Counted from the stretch's first letter, positions 1-9,992 are shown. The stretch is 64,000 nt of DNA from an uncultured Alphaproteobacteria bacterium (GCA_902613185.1 CACMGP010000002.1:285378-349377); one strand, 5' to 3'. Notes: generated by a model from the letters alone, not told the origin. Numbers and translations are program-made.

Positions 1-6
1 AAGTTA

Positions 7-594
7 GTGAAATTTTGTGATGATAATTTTGATGATGGAAAATTAATTTTAACCAAACTTTCTGAGTATAAAAAAATATTACTCAAAGAAAATGAGACCA
101 TGAACTTAATAGGCAAAAGCACAATAATCGATTTAGACGAACGACACTTTTTAGATTGTATACAACTTGTCAAATATCTGCCTCGCCATGAAAAGTCCGT
201 AATGGATATCGGAACAGGTGCAGGGCTACCAGGGATTATTTTGTCAATAATAGGCTTTAAAAACCTTCATTTAGTTGAAAAATCGCCAAAGAAATCATCT
301 TTTTTAGAAAATTGCAAATTAAGACTAGGACTAAACTATGTTGTACATAATAAATCGATATCAGAAATATCAAACCTTAACATTGACTATGTAACAGCAC
401 GCGCCTTTGCTTCAATTGAAAAAATTATATCTATGACTAAAAAAATAATTAACAAACAAACAAAGTTTATATTGCTTAAAGGAAAAACCTATCTAACAGA
501 GCTTGAAACAATTAATCCACAAAAGTATTTTTGGGAGACACATTCAAGCATTACTTCAAGTGAATCAAAAATAATAATCATGACTGCAAAATGA
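7..594 (+). CDS. rsmG: 16S rRNA (guanine527-N7)-methyltransferase RsmG (GidB)
   Basis: This is a SAM-dependent methyltransferase that makes m7G at position 527 of 16S rRNA. The SAM-binding motif I is visible as DIGTGAGLPG (about residues 67-76), preceded by the family stretch with NLIGKST and the conserved FLDCIQL segment. About 195 residues is close to the usual 200-215. The GTG start at base 7 is the first possible start inside the window. The frame is open back to the window edge, so the true start could lie upstream. The stop overlaps the start of parA (ATGA), which indicates one operon. In alphaproteobacteria this gene typically sits between mnmG and parA. Confidence 0.93.
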   Translation: MKFCDDNFDDGKLILTKLSEYKKILLKENETMNLIGKSTIIDLDERHFLDCIQLVKYLPRHEKSVMDIGTGAGLPGIILSIIGFKNLHLVEKSPKKSSFLENCKLRLGLNYVVHNKSISEISNLNIDYVTARAFASIEKIISMTKKIINKQTKFILLKGKTYLTELETINPQKYFWETHSSITSSESKIIIMTAK

Positions 595-1358
595 TTATTA
601 CTATAGCTAATCAAAAAGGAGGAGTTGGGAAAACAACAACTGTTGTCAATCTGGCAACTGCTTTGGCCTCAATCGATAAAAAAGTTTTAGTTATTGATAT
701 GGATCCACAATATAACTCATCAATGTCATTTAATGCTTACAACGCTAAATTATCTATATATAGAGTCTTTAGTAACGAGGTAAACATTGAAGATACTATA
801 CAAAAGTCTCAAATACCAAATTTAAACGTTATTTCTGCTTGTGAGGACCTCGCAGCCGCAGAGTACGAGTTAGCTGATGATGAAAATAGGAATTTTCTAT
901 TAAAAAATTACATAAATAAAATTAAAAATAATTATGAATATATTTTTATTGATACACCGCCTACATTAGGCTTATTAACAGTGAGTTCTTTAACCGCTAG
1001 TGGAGAGGTATTAATACCAGTCCAGTGTGAATTTTTTGCCTTAGAGGGATTATCTAAATTAATCAAAACAATAGAATTAGTAAAAAAAAATTTAAATATA
1101 AACCTTAAACTAAACGGTATAATTTTAACAATGTATGATAAAAGAAATTCTTTATCATCATTAATTGAAAAAGAAGCTAGAGAATATTTTGATACAAGTG
1201 TATATAAATTCAATGTTCCTAGAAATGTAACTTTGTCTGAAGCACCGAGTCACGGACTTCCGGCAATTATTTATGATTTAAAGTGTAGTGGGTCTCAAGC
1301 ATATATAGCTTTGGCGAAAGAATTTTTAGAAAGGAGTAAATTTAATGGCAGTCAATAA
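591..1358 (+). CDS. parA: Chromosome partitioning ATPase ParA
   Basis: ParA-family Walker-type ATPase that works with ParB to segregate the chromosome origin region. The deviant Walker A motif KGGVGKTTT (residues 9-17) is intact, followed by the A' motif VIDMDPQ and the Walker B region FIDTPPTLG. At 255 residues it is a normal chromosomal (Soj-like) ParA without the N-terminal DNA-binding extension of plasmid ParAs. It overlaps rsmG by four bases upstream and parB by 14 bases downstream, so the three genes are translationally coupled. Confidence 0.95.
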   Translation: MIITIANQKGGVGKTTTVVNLATALASIDKKVLVIDMDPQYNSSMSFNAYNAKLSIYRVFSNEVNIEDTIQKSQIPNLNVISACEDLAAAEYELADDENRNFLLKNYINKIKNNYEYIFIDTPPTLGLLTVSSLTASGEVLIPVQCEFFALEGLSKLIKTIELVKKNLNINLKLNGIILTMYDKRNSLSSLIEKEAREYFDTSVYKFNVPRNVTLSEAPSHGLPAIIYDLKCSGSQAYIALAKEFLERSKFNGSQ

Positions 1359-2175
1359 AAAATTAGGAAAGGGTTTATCCTCTCTATTAGGAAATAAAGA
1401 TATTGCTAAAATTGATAATCCTGAAAATAAAGGCTTACTACTAATACCTATTGAAAAAATATTTAGAGATGAAACACAGCCAAGAAAAGAATTTAATAAA
1501 GAAAAAATAGATGAATTAGCTCAATCAATTAAAAAAAATGGACTAATTCAGCCACTGGTTGTTATAAAAAAAGACCTAGACAATTATCTTTTGGTGGCAG
1601 GAGAAAGAAGGTGGAGAGCAGCCCAAAGCACTGAAATTAAGGTTTTACCTGCTTTACTACTACCAGACGATCTTGATAAAGATGAAATTTCTTTAATTGA
1701 AAATATCCAAAGAGAGGATTTAAAAGTTTCAGAAGAGGCCAAAGCATATCAACGATTAATTGAAAAAAACAACTATACTCATGAAACATTGTCCAACATA
1801 GTTGGTAAGAGCAGGTCTCATGTTTCAAACCTGCTTAGAATATTAGATTTAAATGAATTTTTCTTAGATTTACTAAATAAAGGGAAAATATCTATGGGGC
1901 ATGCTAGAGCTTTAATTGGTAAAACACCAAGAGATTTTGATGATTACACGCTAAACAAAATTATAAATGGTAAAACATCAGTCAGAGACTTAGAAAGAAA
2001 GAAAAGTAATTCAACCATAGATGATCCAAATTTAATACACGAGGAGAAGAGTCTAAGTGAAACTATTGGTTTCAAAACAAAAATTACCTATAATAAAAAA
2101 GGAAAAGGAAATATAAAAATTTTTTACGAAAATTTAGAGCAGTATAATTTTATTGTTAATAAGTTAAAAAATTAA
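1345..2175 (+). CDS. parB: Chromosome partitioning protein ParB
   Basis: ParB/Spo0J-family centromere-binding protein. The N-terminal ParB/Srx CTPase domain shows the conserved LVAGERRWRAA (residues about 84-94) and ENIQREDL (about 113-120), followed by a helix-turn-helix region around KSRSHVSNLLRIL. At 276 residues it has family length. An AAAGGAGTA ribosome-binding site inside the end of parA precedes the ATG. The 3' end runs 20 bases into the convergent gene on the minus strand. I saw no parS-type palindrome in the window. Confidence 0.95.
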   Translation: MAVNKKLGKGLSSLLGNKDIAKIDNPENKGLLLIPIEKIFRDETQPRKEFNKEKIDELAQSIKKNGLIQPLVVIKKDLDNYLLVAGERRWRAAQSTEIKVLPALLLPDDLDKDEISLIENIQREDLKVSEEAKAYQRLIEKNNYTHETLSNIVGKSRSHVSNLLRILDLNEFFLDLLNKGKISMGHARALIGKTPRDFDDYTLNKIINGKTSVRDLERKKSNSTIDDPNLIHEEKSLSETIGFKTKITYNKKGKGNIKIFYENLEQYNFIVNKLKN

Positions 2176-2779
2176 ATTTTTTGTATTTTACTTCAGTTTT
2201 AAGATTTGTATAAATTTTTAAAGGATCTTTTTGATTTTTTTTTAAATTAAAAAGCTCTTTTCTTATTTCCAAAATAAAATTATTACTTGTTATAACATCA
2301 TTTTCTTTAATATAACCAGAGCTGTTAATCAAATATTTCGAGACCTCAGAAAATGTAAGATATGGGTTGTTTAAACAAAAGTTGATAATTTCATTATTTT
2401 TAATATCGAGAATCTCTCTGAGGTAATACTTTATATCTTTGCTATGATCATAACCATTTATAGTTAATAAAGAAGATGAATATAACTTAAAATTTTTATA
2501 ATCTGTAAATATTATACATTTACGATCTGACTCTAAATATTGCTCAATAATTTTTTTGCTATTTGAAAAATATAAATCAATTTCTTCTACTTCAAACAAG
2601 TTACCAGCGTTTTCTTTTATAAAATTATCTTTAAAATTTAATTTAATATTTTTAATAATTGCTTCCTTTTCAATAATTCCAACATAAAAAAATCCTATTT
2701 CATCATTAACCTGATTGACTAAAAGTTTAGATTTAGTCCCCTCTTGAATAAAACTTTTTATAGTTTCAATATTATTCAT
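2156..2779 (-). CDS. Unrecognised protein in the holA (DNA polymerase III delta) position
   Basis: A 207-residue protein whose sequence I do not recognise. In alphaproteobacteria the gene between parB and the lptE/leuS pair is commonly holA, the clamp-loader delta subunit, so a shortened and diverged HolA is the best positional guess. Delta subunits are usually about 330-350 residues, so this would lack roughly a third of the protein. No P-loop is expected or seen. The sequence is Lys/Asn/Ile-rich with no signal peptide or membrane segment. It overlaps the lptE-like gene by eight bases, which suggests co-transcription with it and leuS. The function is positional inference only. Confidence 0.35.
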   Translation of the reverse strand: MNNIETIKSFIQEGTKSKLLVNQVNDEIGFFYVGIIEKEAIIKNIKLNFKDNFIKENAGNLFEVEEIDLYFSNSKKIIEQYLESDRKCIIFTDYKNFKLYSSSLLTINGYDHSKDIKYYLREILDIKNNEIINFCLNNPYLTFSEVSKYLINSSGYIKENDVITSNNFILEIRKELFNLKKNQKDPLKIYTNLKTEVKYKKFNFLTY

Positions 2780-3269
2780 TAATATTTTTGCAAAATGCCT
2801 CAGGTTTTTTTAAACTATTTATAAACTCTCTTATAAGAGCGTCAGTATTCTCTTCCTTTATTTTTTTCTCTGCTTTGTTATTGCTTACGTACTTATCACT
2901 ATCAGCAAAAATATAGAATTGTGATATTCTTTCCTCAAATCTTTGAGTAACACAATTAAATTTTTGATTGATAATCTTAATTGTCATTTCACTTTCTACT
3001 TTCATTCTGTCAGATGTATTATCGATATTTGTTATAAATAATTTTGAAGAATGCCTTATAGATGGCTCAATTTCAAAAGTCGATTTGGTATCATACAAAC
3101 CAAGATTAGATAGATGATTTGTCAACATATTTTTTAAAATTAGTCCATCATACTCCCCACTCACATAGCCTATTGAATATTTAGTATTAATGATATTTGA
3201 ACTATCTTTTAAACATGAAGAAATAGTAAGATTAAGTAGTAATAATATTAATAATTTTATCTTGAACAT
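2772..3269 (-). CDS. LptE-like outer-membrane assembly lipoprotein
   Basis: Short lipoprotein with a hydrophobic N-terminus ending in a lipobox-like ISSC (Cys about residue 19). It lies directly downstream of leuS, the usual place of lptE in proteobacteria. LptE plugs LptD and helps insert LPS in the outer membrane. The body has the alternating beta-strand character of LptE and a TSDRM segment, but similarity is weak and the call leans on position plus the lipobox. At 165 residues the length fits. The start overlaps the leuS 3' end by 38 bases. It could instead be an unrelated lineage-specific lipoprotein. Confidence 0.5.
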   Translation of the reverse strand: MFKIKLLILLLLNLTISSCLKDSSNIINTKYSIGYVSGEYDGLILKNMLTNHLSNLGLYDTKSTFEIEPSIRHSSKLFITNIDNTSDRMKVESEMTIKIINQKFNCVTQRFEERISQFYIFADSDKYVSNNKAEKKIKEENTDALIREFINSLKKPEAFCKNINE

Positions 3270-5595
3270 TAATTACTTTGAGGACCTTTCTATCAAGTAT
3301 CTTATTTTTAATTTTATCAATTTCATATATAGATTTTAAAATATCTTCTTCTATGTACCCTTTTTTTGTCTTGATTGTTGTTACTAACTTCCCTTTTACT
3401 TGTATTGGCAAATTTATATTTGTCTCTAATAATAAGTCAGTATTGATACTCGGCCAATTACCAATTTCAACAGATTTAAATAATTCTTTGCTTATATTTA
3501 AGCACATTTTTGGAACAATAGGATACAAACATACAAGTATCTTTTTACTTATTTCGCTATCATACAAAAATACTTTTTCTTTCTCTAAATAATTAAATAA
3601 CGTGTAAATATCAGCTACACATTTATTAAGTGAAAAATTCAATATGTTTTTTTCAATATTGTAAATAAACTTTTCAATAATTTTTTCAGTATCCTCCTTG
3701 AGACTAGTTTTATCGATCGTAAAATATTTTTCAATTCTTCTAACTAAATTTTTTGAGCTTTGAATTCCCTCATCTGTCCATTCAAGTTCTCTGTCCGGAG
3801 GAGAGTCAGAAATCATAAAAAACCTCGTTGCACTAATTCCATAACTTTCAAGAATTTCGTCTGGCTCAACAACATTTTTTTTTGACTTTGACATTTTTTC
3901 ACTTGGACCCTCTTGAATTAACTCTTTTGTTTTATCTCTAATGAGTTTACCTTTTGTAAAAATTACATCTTTTGGCATCACCCATTCTTCATTTTGTGTT
4001 TTATATGTCTTATGAGTAATCATACCTTGTGTGAAAAGCTGTTTAAAAGGCTCATTTACGTTTAGTTTATATATATCTCTTAGAGCTTTCATAAAAAATC
4101 TAGAGTACAAAAGATGAAGTATCGCATGCTCAATGCCACCAATATATTTGTCGACAGGTAAGTATTCATTCACCTTATTGGTATCAAATGGTTTGCCTAA
4201 TTTATTATCTAAAAATCTTATGTAATACCATGATGAGTCAACAAAAGTATCTAATGTATCAGTTTCTCTAAATGCAACTTTATTAGTTTTTGGGCATATT
4301 ATCTTTCTCCAACTATCATGGTTTAAAAGAGCATTTCCTTTGCCATTTAAATTAACATCATAAGGTAGTAAAACTGGTAATTCAGATTTATCTAGTACTC
4401 TGTAATTTCCATCTTCGTAATAAATTACAGGTATCGGGCAGCCCCAATAACGCTGTCTTGATACACCCCAATCTCTTAATTTATAATTTATAGACTCTTT
4501 ACCGATATTTTTGTCTTCGAAGTATTCAATAATTTTTTTGATTGCCTCTGTTTTTTTTAAACCATTTAATAAAGGTGAGTTTATTACTTCACCATCTTGG
4601 GTAAATGGCAACTCGTTATCTTCACATTTTATAACTTTCAGAATTGGTAAACTATATTTTACTGCAAATTCATAATCTCTCTCGTCATGAGCAGGACAAC
4701 CAAATATAGCCCCTTCGCCATAATTATCTAAAACAAAGTTAGCAATATAAACTGGCATCTCTTTTTCTAATATCGGGTGTAGGCACTTAATGTCCAAGAG
4801 AATTCCTTGTTTTTCTTTATCGTCAATATTATTGGAAAATATTTTCTTAATTTCCTCTATCTCATCTTCTTTTAAGTACTTGCTAACTAAATTATGGTTG
4901 ACAGATATAGCAATAAATGTTGCTCCATATATTGTGTCTGGCCGCGTAGTAAATATATTTAGTTGATCATCTTTGCCAACAATTTGAAATTTAATTTCTG
5001 CACCGATAGATTTTCCAATCCAATTCTTTTGCATAGTTTTTACTTTATCTGGCCACAATGTTAACTCATCTAAATCGTTGAGAAGTTCTTCAGCATAATT
5101 CGTAATTTTAAAAAACCATTGAGATAAAACCTTTTGTTCAACTAAAGCTCCTGTTCTCCAACCTTTTCCGTCAATAACCTGTTCGTTTGCTAGTACAGTT
5201 TGATCTTCTGGGTCCCAATTGACAAGAGCATCTTTCTTATAAGCTAGACCAGCGTTGTACAAATCTATAAAAAGTTCTTGCTGATATCGATAATAATCCT
5301 CCTTACAAGTAGCTAGTTCTCTGTCCCAGTCTAAATCTAAATCAAGTTTTTTTAGTTGATCTTTCATATTTTGAATATTGCTAAAAGTCCAATCTTGAGG
5401 ATGGGTATTAAATTGAATCGCTGCATTTTCAGCTGGCAAACCAAATGCATCCCACCCCATAGGGTGTATAACCTCATCACCCTTAAGTTTATGATAGCGA
5501 GCACAAATATCACCGATTACATAATTTCTCACATGCCCCATGTGTATATTTCCCGAAGGATAAGGGAACATTTCTAAAATGTATTTTTTCTGCAT
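3232..5595 (-). CDS. leuS: Leucyl-tRNA synthetase, short N-terminus
   Basis: Class I aminoacyl-tRNA synthetase that charges tRNA-Leu. The HIGH-type signature appears as HMGH (residues 18-21) within [14 protein letters not shown], and the KMSKS loop is present as EKMSKSKKN. The CP1 editing domain is recognisable ([12 protein letters not shown], and [13 protein letters not shown]). The protein begins directly at the first catalytic strand. The roughly 35-45 residue N-terminal segment that normally precedes EMFPYPSG is absent, and an in-frame TAA lies immediately before the ATG. Total length is 787 residues against a usual 820-870. It lies just downstream of the DUF3576 lipoprotein, with only 10 bases between them. 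Confidence 0.96.
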   Translation of the reverse strand: MQKKYILEMFPYPSGNIHMGHVRNYVIGDICARYHKLKGDEVIHPMGWDAFGLPAENAAIQFNTHPQDWTFSNIQNMKDQLKKLDLDLDWDRELATCKEDYYRYQQELFIDLYNAGLAYKKDALVNWDPEDQTVLANEQVIDGKGWRTGALVEQKVLSQWFFKITNYAEELLNDLDELTLWPDKVKTMQKNWIGKSIGAEIKFQIVGKDDQLNIFTTRPDTIYGATFIAISVNHNLVSKYLKEDEIEEIKKIFSNNIDDKEKQGILLDIKCLHPILEKEMPVYIANFVLDNYGEGAIFGCPAHDERDYEFAVKYSLPILKVIKCEDNELPFTQDGEVINSPLLNGLKKTEAIKKIIEYFEDKNIGKESINYKLRDWGVSRQRYWGCPIPVIYYEDGNYRVLDKSELPVLLPYDVNLNGKGNALLNHDSWRKIICPKTNKVAFRETDTLDTFVDSSWYYIRFLDNKLGKPFDTNKVNEYLPVDKYIGGIEHAILHLLYSRFFMKALRDIYKLNVNEPFKQLFTQGMITHKTYKTQNEEWVMPKDVIFTKGKLIRDKTKELIQEGPSEKMSKSKKNVVEPDEILESYGISATRFFMISDSPPDRELEWTDEGIQSSKNLVRRIEKYFTIDKTSLKEDTEKIIEKFIYNIEKNILNFSLNKCVADIYTLFNYLEKEKVFLYDSEISKKILVCLYPIVPKMCLNISKELFKSVEIGNWPSINTDLLLETNINLPIQVKGKLVTTIKTKKGYIEEDILKSIYEIDKIKNKILDRKVLKVINVQDKIINIITT

Positions 5596-5605
5596 TTATC
5601 TAATG

Positions 5606-6217
5606 TTAGGATAGTTTTTCAGTTGTACTGAGTATGTCTGCAATTTCTAATATCTTAAGCACTAAATCTTTTTCTTCTTGAGAGTATGTAACTTCATCTT
5701 GATACCAGACTTCTAATTCTTTTTCCTCACAGAGTAACTTCACTTTTACTCCGTTAGACACCAATTCTTTAGAGGTAATATTAACTTTAATTAAACATCT
5801 CTGATTTGGGCTCTCTCTTTCAATTATCCAATCAGTCGATATAAAACCTCCTTGAGCATCAACGATATTAAGAGGGTATTGATCTAATAAGATCAGTGAT
5901 GCTCCCCATAAATTCTCATTAATTGTCATACCTCCACCAGATGTTGTATTAAAGTTTCCATCACGAAAATTTCTGTAATTTTCAATTATCTCTGTAAGGT
6001 TTATAGGATCGCCAACTTCTCCATCAGGCCCTGCTGCCCTTTCTTTATCTTCACATATTTTTTTTTGAGCTTTATTAAAAGTTCTATAAGGATTATTGCA
6101 TTTACCATGGATCTTATCCATTTCAGCCATATTTTTTTCAATATCTCCCCCAAAAGGACCTGTGCTACAAGATTGTAGAAAAATTATAAGAAGAAGCGCT
6201 AAAACTGCCTTAATCAT
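5606..6217 (-). CDS. DUF3576 family lipoprotein
   Basis: Exported lipoprotein of the alphaproteobacterial DUF3576 family, whose members commonly precede leuS. The N-terminal hydrophobic stretch ends in a lipobox (LQSC, Cys about residue 17). The family region follows, with NENLWGASLILLDQYPLNIVDA and a downstream DWI segment. At 203 residues the length is usual. The molecular role is unknown. An envelope function, perhaps linked to the LptE-like gene two genes downstream, is only a positional suggestion. The next gene, leuS, begins 10 bases after the stop. Confidence 0.75.
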   Translation of the reverse strand: MIKAVLALLLIIFLQSCSTGPFGGDIEKNMAEMDKIHGKCNNPYRTFNKAQKKICEDKERAAGPDGEVGDPINLTEIIENYRNFRDGNFNTTSGGGMTINENLWGASLILLDQYPLNIVDAQGGFISTDWIIERESPNQRCLIKVNITSKELVSNGVKVKLLCEEKELEVWYQDEVTYSQEEKDLVLKILEIADILSTTEKLS

Positions 6218-6266
6218 AAATTAATATTATTGAATTTGAAAATTTTATACAAGTTTGAAATAAAAA

Positions 6267-6295
6267 AAACCAGGTAGGGAGTACCTACCTGGTTT
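6267..6295 (-). terminator. Strong intrinsic terminator of the porin gene
   Basis: Perfect 12-bp stem (AAACCAGGTAGG paired with CCTACCTGGTTT) around a 5-base loop. Read on the minus strand it is followed by a run of eight T. It lies about 20 bases past the porin stop codon. Confidence 0.85.
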
Positions 6296-6313
6296 AAATA
6301 ATAGTAAGCTAGA

Positions 6314-7285
6314 TTAGAATGCTACTGATGTACCGAAAGCAATCGCTGTACCGTCAGCGTTTGATGCAGTATCACCAGATAAATTTCTGATATCTAAGTA
6401 TACAGTTGCTCCACCACCCATAGCTCTTTCAATTGAAAGATCTGTTTGAGTTGATGACTCACTGTCAGCATCTTTTTTATTTTGGTAACCGATTGAGATA
6501 GTTGTATCAGCGTCCATAGACATTACGTATGTTGCGCCGTAAACATCTGAGTCACCAGCTGCAGTTAAACTAGCGTGTGAAGCAAGCAATGTTTGGTTTG
6601 AGTAACCAATAGTTGCTGTTCCACCACCTAGTGTACCACTAGCTGTAACACCTGATGAAGACTCACCAGTGTCTGAGTCTGCAACACCGATAGTAAATGA
6701 GTAAGCACCCATAGGCATTGTGATAGAAGCAGACATCGCTGAGTCAGCACCTGAAGCGCTACTGTTTACGATACCGTAGTTGTCTGCACCATCATTAGAT
6801 ACATATGAAATGTTTAATGAAGCTGCACCCATAGCTGTTGTTAATTCAGCACCAAGACCATCGTCATCTGTGAAACCAGAAGCAGCACTTGAGCTCAAGT
6901 CACTACCATCATCAAGTGGGCCGTTTACAACACCACCGATTGCACCAATTGTGTCAGAAATTTCTACGTCACCAACAACGATTGTTGCGCCACCAGTTGT
7001 AAATGTAACTGCGTTTCCACCATCTACTGCATCACCATCGTTAGCGTCATAGTCCTGTGATAATGATAAACCTGCAGAGATACCAATGCCTCCACTTGTA
7101 GTTGTAGACATAGTAAAGTCAACAGTGTTACCAACCATTAACTCTTCGTCTCCGTTTGTGTCAGCACCACTTGTTGAAACGTATGCAACATTAGAAGAAC
7201 CTGCCACAGAGATATCTGCTTGAGCAGAAGTAGTAAATCCTACAGCCGCTGCGATTGCAGATAATGCGATTATTAGTTTTTTCAT
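6314..7285 (-). CDS. Outer-membrane porin
   Basis: Gram-negative type porin of 323 residues. A classic signal peptide is present (MKKLIIALSAIAAAVGFTTSAQA, cleavage about residue 23). It is followed by Gly/Ser/Asp/Thr-rich alternating strands such as DISVAGSSNVAYVST, typical of small alphaproteobacterial porins. The last residue is Phe, the outer-membrane beta-barrel targeting signature. It is monocistronic, with a strong terminator and a Shine-Dalgarno-like GAAAGGAAT before the ATG. Codon use is more GC-rich and regular than in neighbouring genes, which suggests high expression. It probably admits small hydrophilic solutes; specificity cannot be read from sequence. Confidence 0.88.
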   Translation of the reverse strand: MKKLIIALSAIAAAVGFTTSAQADISVAGSSNVAYVSTSGADTNGDEELMVGNTVDFTMSTTTSGGIGISAGLSLSQDYDANDGDAVDGGNAVTFTTGGATIVVGDVEISDTIGAIGGVVNGPLDDGSDLSSSAASGFTDDDGLGAELTTAMGAASLNISYVSNDGADNYGIVNSSASGADSAMSASITMPMGAYSFTIGVADSDTGESSSGVTASGTLGGGTATIGYSNQTLLASHASLTAAGDSDVYGATYVMSMDADTTISIGYQNKKDADSESSTQTDLSIERAMGGGATVYLDIRNLSGDTASNADGTAIAFGTSVAF

Positions 7286-7427
7286 AATAATTATTCCTTT
7301 CTTAATTATTAGTTTCAGTTTTAATTAAAACTAAGCAGATATTATTTTTTCTGAGAAATAATTACATATAAAACAAGTAAACACTGATAATTACACAAAT
7401 ATGTTGCAATTATGCAACATTAAAAAA

Positions 7428-9011
7428 TTAGTTGTTTTTCCAATAAGATCTTTGTTCTTCAAGGTTTTTTGTAAACTCTTCAAAATAATCAGTAAATTCA
7501 GATTTTTTTAGAGAAGATGTATAAATTTCTTTCCTTACCTGATGTTTACTAGCTGTTTGAGCAAAATATTTCTTTCGTTTAAGTTCCTCATATTTTCCAG
7601 GCAAATTACAAAAATCCCATATTTTTTTTGCGGTATTTTCTGTGTTCATGACTAAATCATAATAATCTATATCAAGAATTTTTTGATTTGCTTCACTTTT
7701 CCATATTTTCATTAAGTGTTCGTAGTTTGCATATTCTAAAGCAATTCCAAAGAAACTCGAAGCATATGTTAATTCATTAACATAATTTTGTTTAAATAAT
7801 GAAATAGCGTTATCCCATGCATCTCTATAAACATGAACAATTTTTGCAAGAGGTAAACACACTCGGATAAATTTATAGTAAAGATAATTCTCTGGCATTT
7901 TATCTATAAATATTCTTTTTCCCTTTCTTTGGATGTCAATTAAGTCCAGGTAGGCGAGTCCAAGTTTTGATAGAGCTTCAAACTTTTTATTTCCATTTTG
8001 AAATTGTTTAATAATGGGTCGGCAATTAACACCAAAAAAAACTTTTTCCCCTCCTGCAACACTATCTTCACTTGTAGCAATAATTGACTCTGTTAGTGAT
8101 GTACCAGATCTAGGCATACCGATGATAAAAATTAAACCATCTCCAAGGTTGCTCGGGATTTTTTTTGATATTTCATCTAATTCTGTATCCTCAAAAAATT
8201 TAATTACACTTTTAGTAAATTCTTGACGTTGATATATAGAGTCCCTTTGTAAATCATTAATTAGTTTATTAGATTTGATATAATATTTCTCTGAAATTTC
8301 TTTATTTTTATTTTGGTGGTATTCAGCTAAACAAGAGTAAACACTTGACTTGGTAAGATTTTTACTAGTTAAATTCGGATATTCTTCTATTTTTTCTAAA
8401 ACATTCTCCAAAGTTCTTAAATGATTTTGTAAAATAGCACTCTTATCACTTCGTAGCAATTTTCTAAAAAGATCTCCAAAAAAAACTCCTTTATTTAAAA
8501 GCATACTACAAACACTTTTAAAAGTATCATCTTCTCCCTTTGCATATAGAATATCTGTGTATAAATTTAACGTGTCTTTGAAATTAAAAATTTCCATAGA
8601 GTCTAAACCGCCTATTAATTCGATTGATTTAAGAATATTTGTTTCAGCTTTTTGAAGGTCGGGTATATATAAATAACTATGGGCCATATTGTGATAAACC
8701 TCAGGTTTGTTTGGATTAATCTCATAAGCAGCATTAGAGTATTTGAGTGCAGACTTATAATCTTGTACTTTGTTTAATATAAGCGATAAGTTTACATTTA
8801 TGTCATAATCTGATGGATTAATTTCATAGCATTTATTTAACGAAGCCATCGCTGAGTTATATTTTTTTTGAGATAAAAAATTCATTGCAAGAAGCTTATT
8901 TAAATCAAATGATTGAGGGTCTTTTTTTAGCTCATTATAAATTTCCAACTCAGCCTTTTGAAATTTCTTTATTTTCATAAGGTTAATTATTTTTGACATC
9001 ACTGAGCTCAT
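7428..9011 (-). CDS. TPR-repeat sulfotransferase family protein
   Basis: Two-part protein of 527 residues. Residues about 5-150 are TPR repeats (for example the YNSAMASLNKCYEINPSDYD and YKSALKYSNAAYEINPNKP units). Residues about 290-520 are a sulfotransferase domain with the 5'-phosphosulfate-binding loop IIGMPRSGTSLTESII, and an RDAWDNAISLF segment matching the 3'-phosphate-binding region. Such TPR-sulfotransferases are frequent in marine bacteria. The acceptor is unknown and could be a glycan, lipid or protein. It is divergent from the gene at 9033, which looks like a degenerate relative. No signal peptide, so cytoplasmic. Confidence 0.82.
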   Translation of the reverse strand: MSSVMSKIINLMKIKKFQKAELEIYNELKKDPQSFDLNKLLAMNFLSQKKYNSAMASLNKCYEINPSDYDINVNLSLILNKVQDYKSALKYSNAAYEINPNKPEVYHNMAHSYLYIPDLQKAETNILKSIELIGGLDSMEIFNFKDTLNLYTDILYAKGEDDTFKSVCSMLLNKGVFFGDLFRKLLRSDKSAILQNHLRTLENVLEKIEEYPNLTSKNLTKSSVYSCLAEYHQNKNKEISEKYYIKSNKLINDLQRDSIYQRQEFTKSVIKFFEDTELDEISKKIPSNLGDGLIFIIGMPRSGTSLTESIIATSEDSVAGGEKVFFGVNCRPIIKQFQNGNKKFEALSKLGLAYLDLIDIQRKGKRIFIDKMPENYLYYKFIRVCLPLAKIVHVYRDAWDNAISLFKQNYVNELTYASSFFGIALEYANYEHLMKIWKSEANQKILDIDYYDLVMNTENTAKKIWDFCNLPGKYEELKRKKYFAQTASKHQVRKEIYTSSLKKSEFTDYFEEFTKNLEEQRSYWKNN

Positions 9012-9032
9012 GATTTAAGCATATATACAGTA

Positions 9033-9989
9033 ATGAAATTATTAAAGAAAATTAAATTAAACTATAATTTTAAATTACTGAATGATCTTATTATTAACAA
9101 TAAATATGATGAGGCTATCAAATTAATTACTGACATAAAAAATAAAGATAAATTAGATTTATTTCTTCTTTTAAAAAATTCTCAAAATTTAACGGCTAAT
9201 TTACCATCTGATTTTTATAAAAAAAAAATAATTTGGATTATTTCTTACGATACATCAGAATTAACTTATATTAATCAATTTCTAAATTACTATCTTTCCA
9301 AAAATCTTAATTTATCCTTTCTAATCAAAAATTTTGCTTCATCACTTAATGATTTATTTGTAAGTCTTGGTATTGATAATCAAGTAAACGAAATAAAATT
9401 TAAAGATTTTTTATCCTATTCTAATTTTTATCAAAATTTACTTCTCTTTAATTTTGATAAAGACTTCCTGTTTATGAACACATGTAATTCTTTTTTTGAA
9501 ACAAACAAAAAAAATTTCTTCATCCATCCCAATATCACTTTTTGCTACTTTTATGTTATCAGAGACCCGGAGAGTTTGCTCATTAGATATAAAAACAAAC
9601 ACAATTCTTCTGAGGCATCTTACGATGAATTATTTAACTTTAGTAATCAGCCATATTTGAGCAAGGATCAAGAAAATAAGAAGTTTAAAGTTTTTGAAAA
9701 CCGCACAAATTATAACATTAATTATAATTCTTGGATAGATGAGAACGTTGCTAGCACTTATAAAGGAAAAATTGTAACATTTGAAAAATTACTAAATGAT
9801 ACTCAAAACGTGCTCTTAGAAATTTTGTATCATTTAAAACAATATGGCATGGATGTAAAAATTAATTTTGATGACATAAACAGCTTCATATCCAAAAACA
9901 AAGTTGAAGAAAAAAATTATGGTGCATTATCAAATAATGACAAAAAGTTTTTAAATAAAAATTTAGACCGAAACAATCTTCCAAGTTAA
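9033..9989 (+). CDS. Sulfotransferase-like protein without a recognisable P-loop
   Basis: A 318-residue protein I cannot assign firmly. It starts with a short helical segment like the spacer between TPRs and sulfotransferase domains. It later contains FYVIRDPESLLIRYKNK, which resembles the 3'-phosphate-binding signature of sulfotransferases, and a C-terminal VTFEKLLND..L..I..HL block typical of that family. The PSB loop (G-x-x-R-S-G-T/S) is not visible; the corresponding strand reads IIWIISYDTSELTYI. It may be inactive or use a different donor. It is divergent from the full-length TPR-sulfotransferase, 21 bases away, and just upstream of the yggS-like gene. Confidence 0.4.
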   Translation: MKLLKKIKLNYNFKLLNDLIINNKYDEAIKLITDIKNKDKLDLFLLLKNSQNLTANLPSDFYKKKIIWIISYDTSELTYINQFLNYYLSKNLNLSFLIKNFASSLNDLFVSLGIDNQVNEIKFKDFLSYSNFYQNLLLFNFDKDFLFMNTCNSFFETNKKNFFIHPNITFCYFYVIRDPESLLIRYKNKHNSSEASYDELFNFSNQPYLSKDQENKKFKVFENRTNYNINYNSWIDENVASTYKGKIVTFEKLLNDTQNVLLEILYHLKQYGMDVKINFDDINSFISKNKVEEKNYGALSNNDKKFLNKNLDRNNLPS

Positions 9990-9992
9990 ATT

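Noticed and set aside
591-2175. parS site or replication origin next to parAB
   Set aside because: I looked for a TGTTTCACGTGAAACA-like palindrome and found none in the window. The context suggests that oriC is nearby, but nothing in the sequence shows it directly.
6780-7052. Plus-strand frame inside the porin gene
   Set aside because: It is antisense to a well-supported porin, with Pro/Ser/Ala bias caused by the complementary strand and no start signals.
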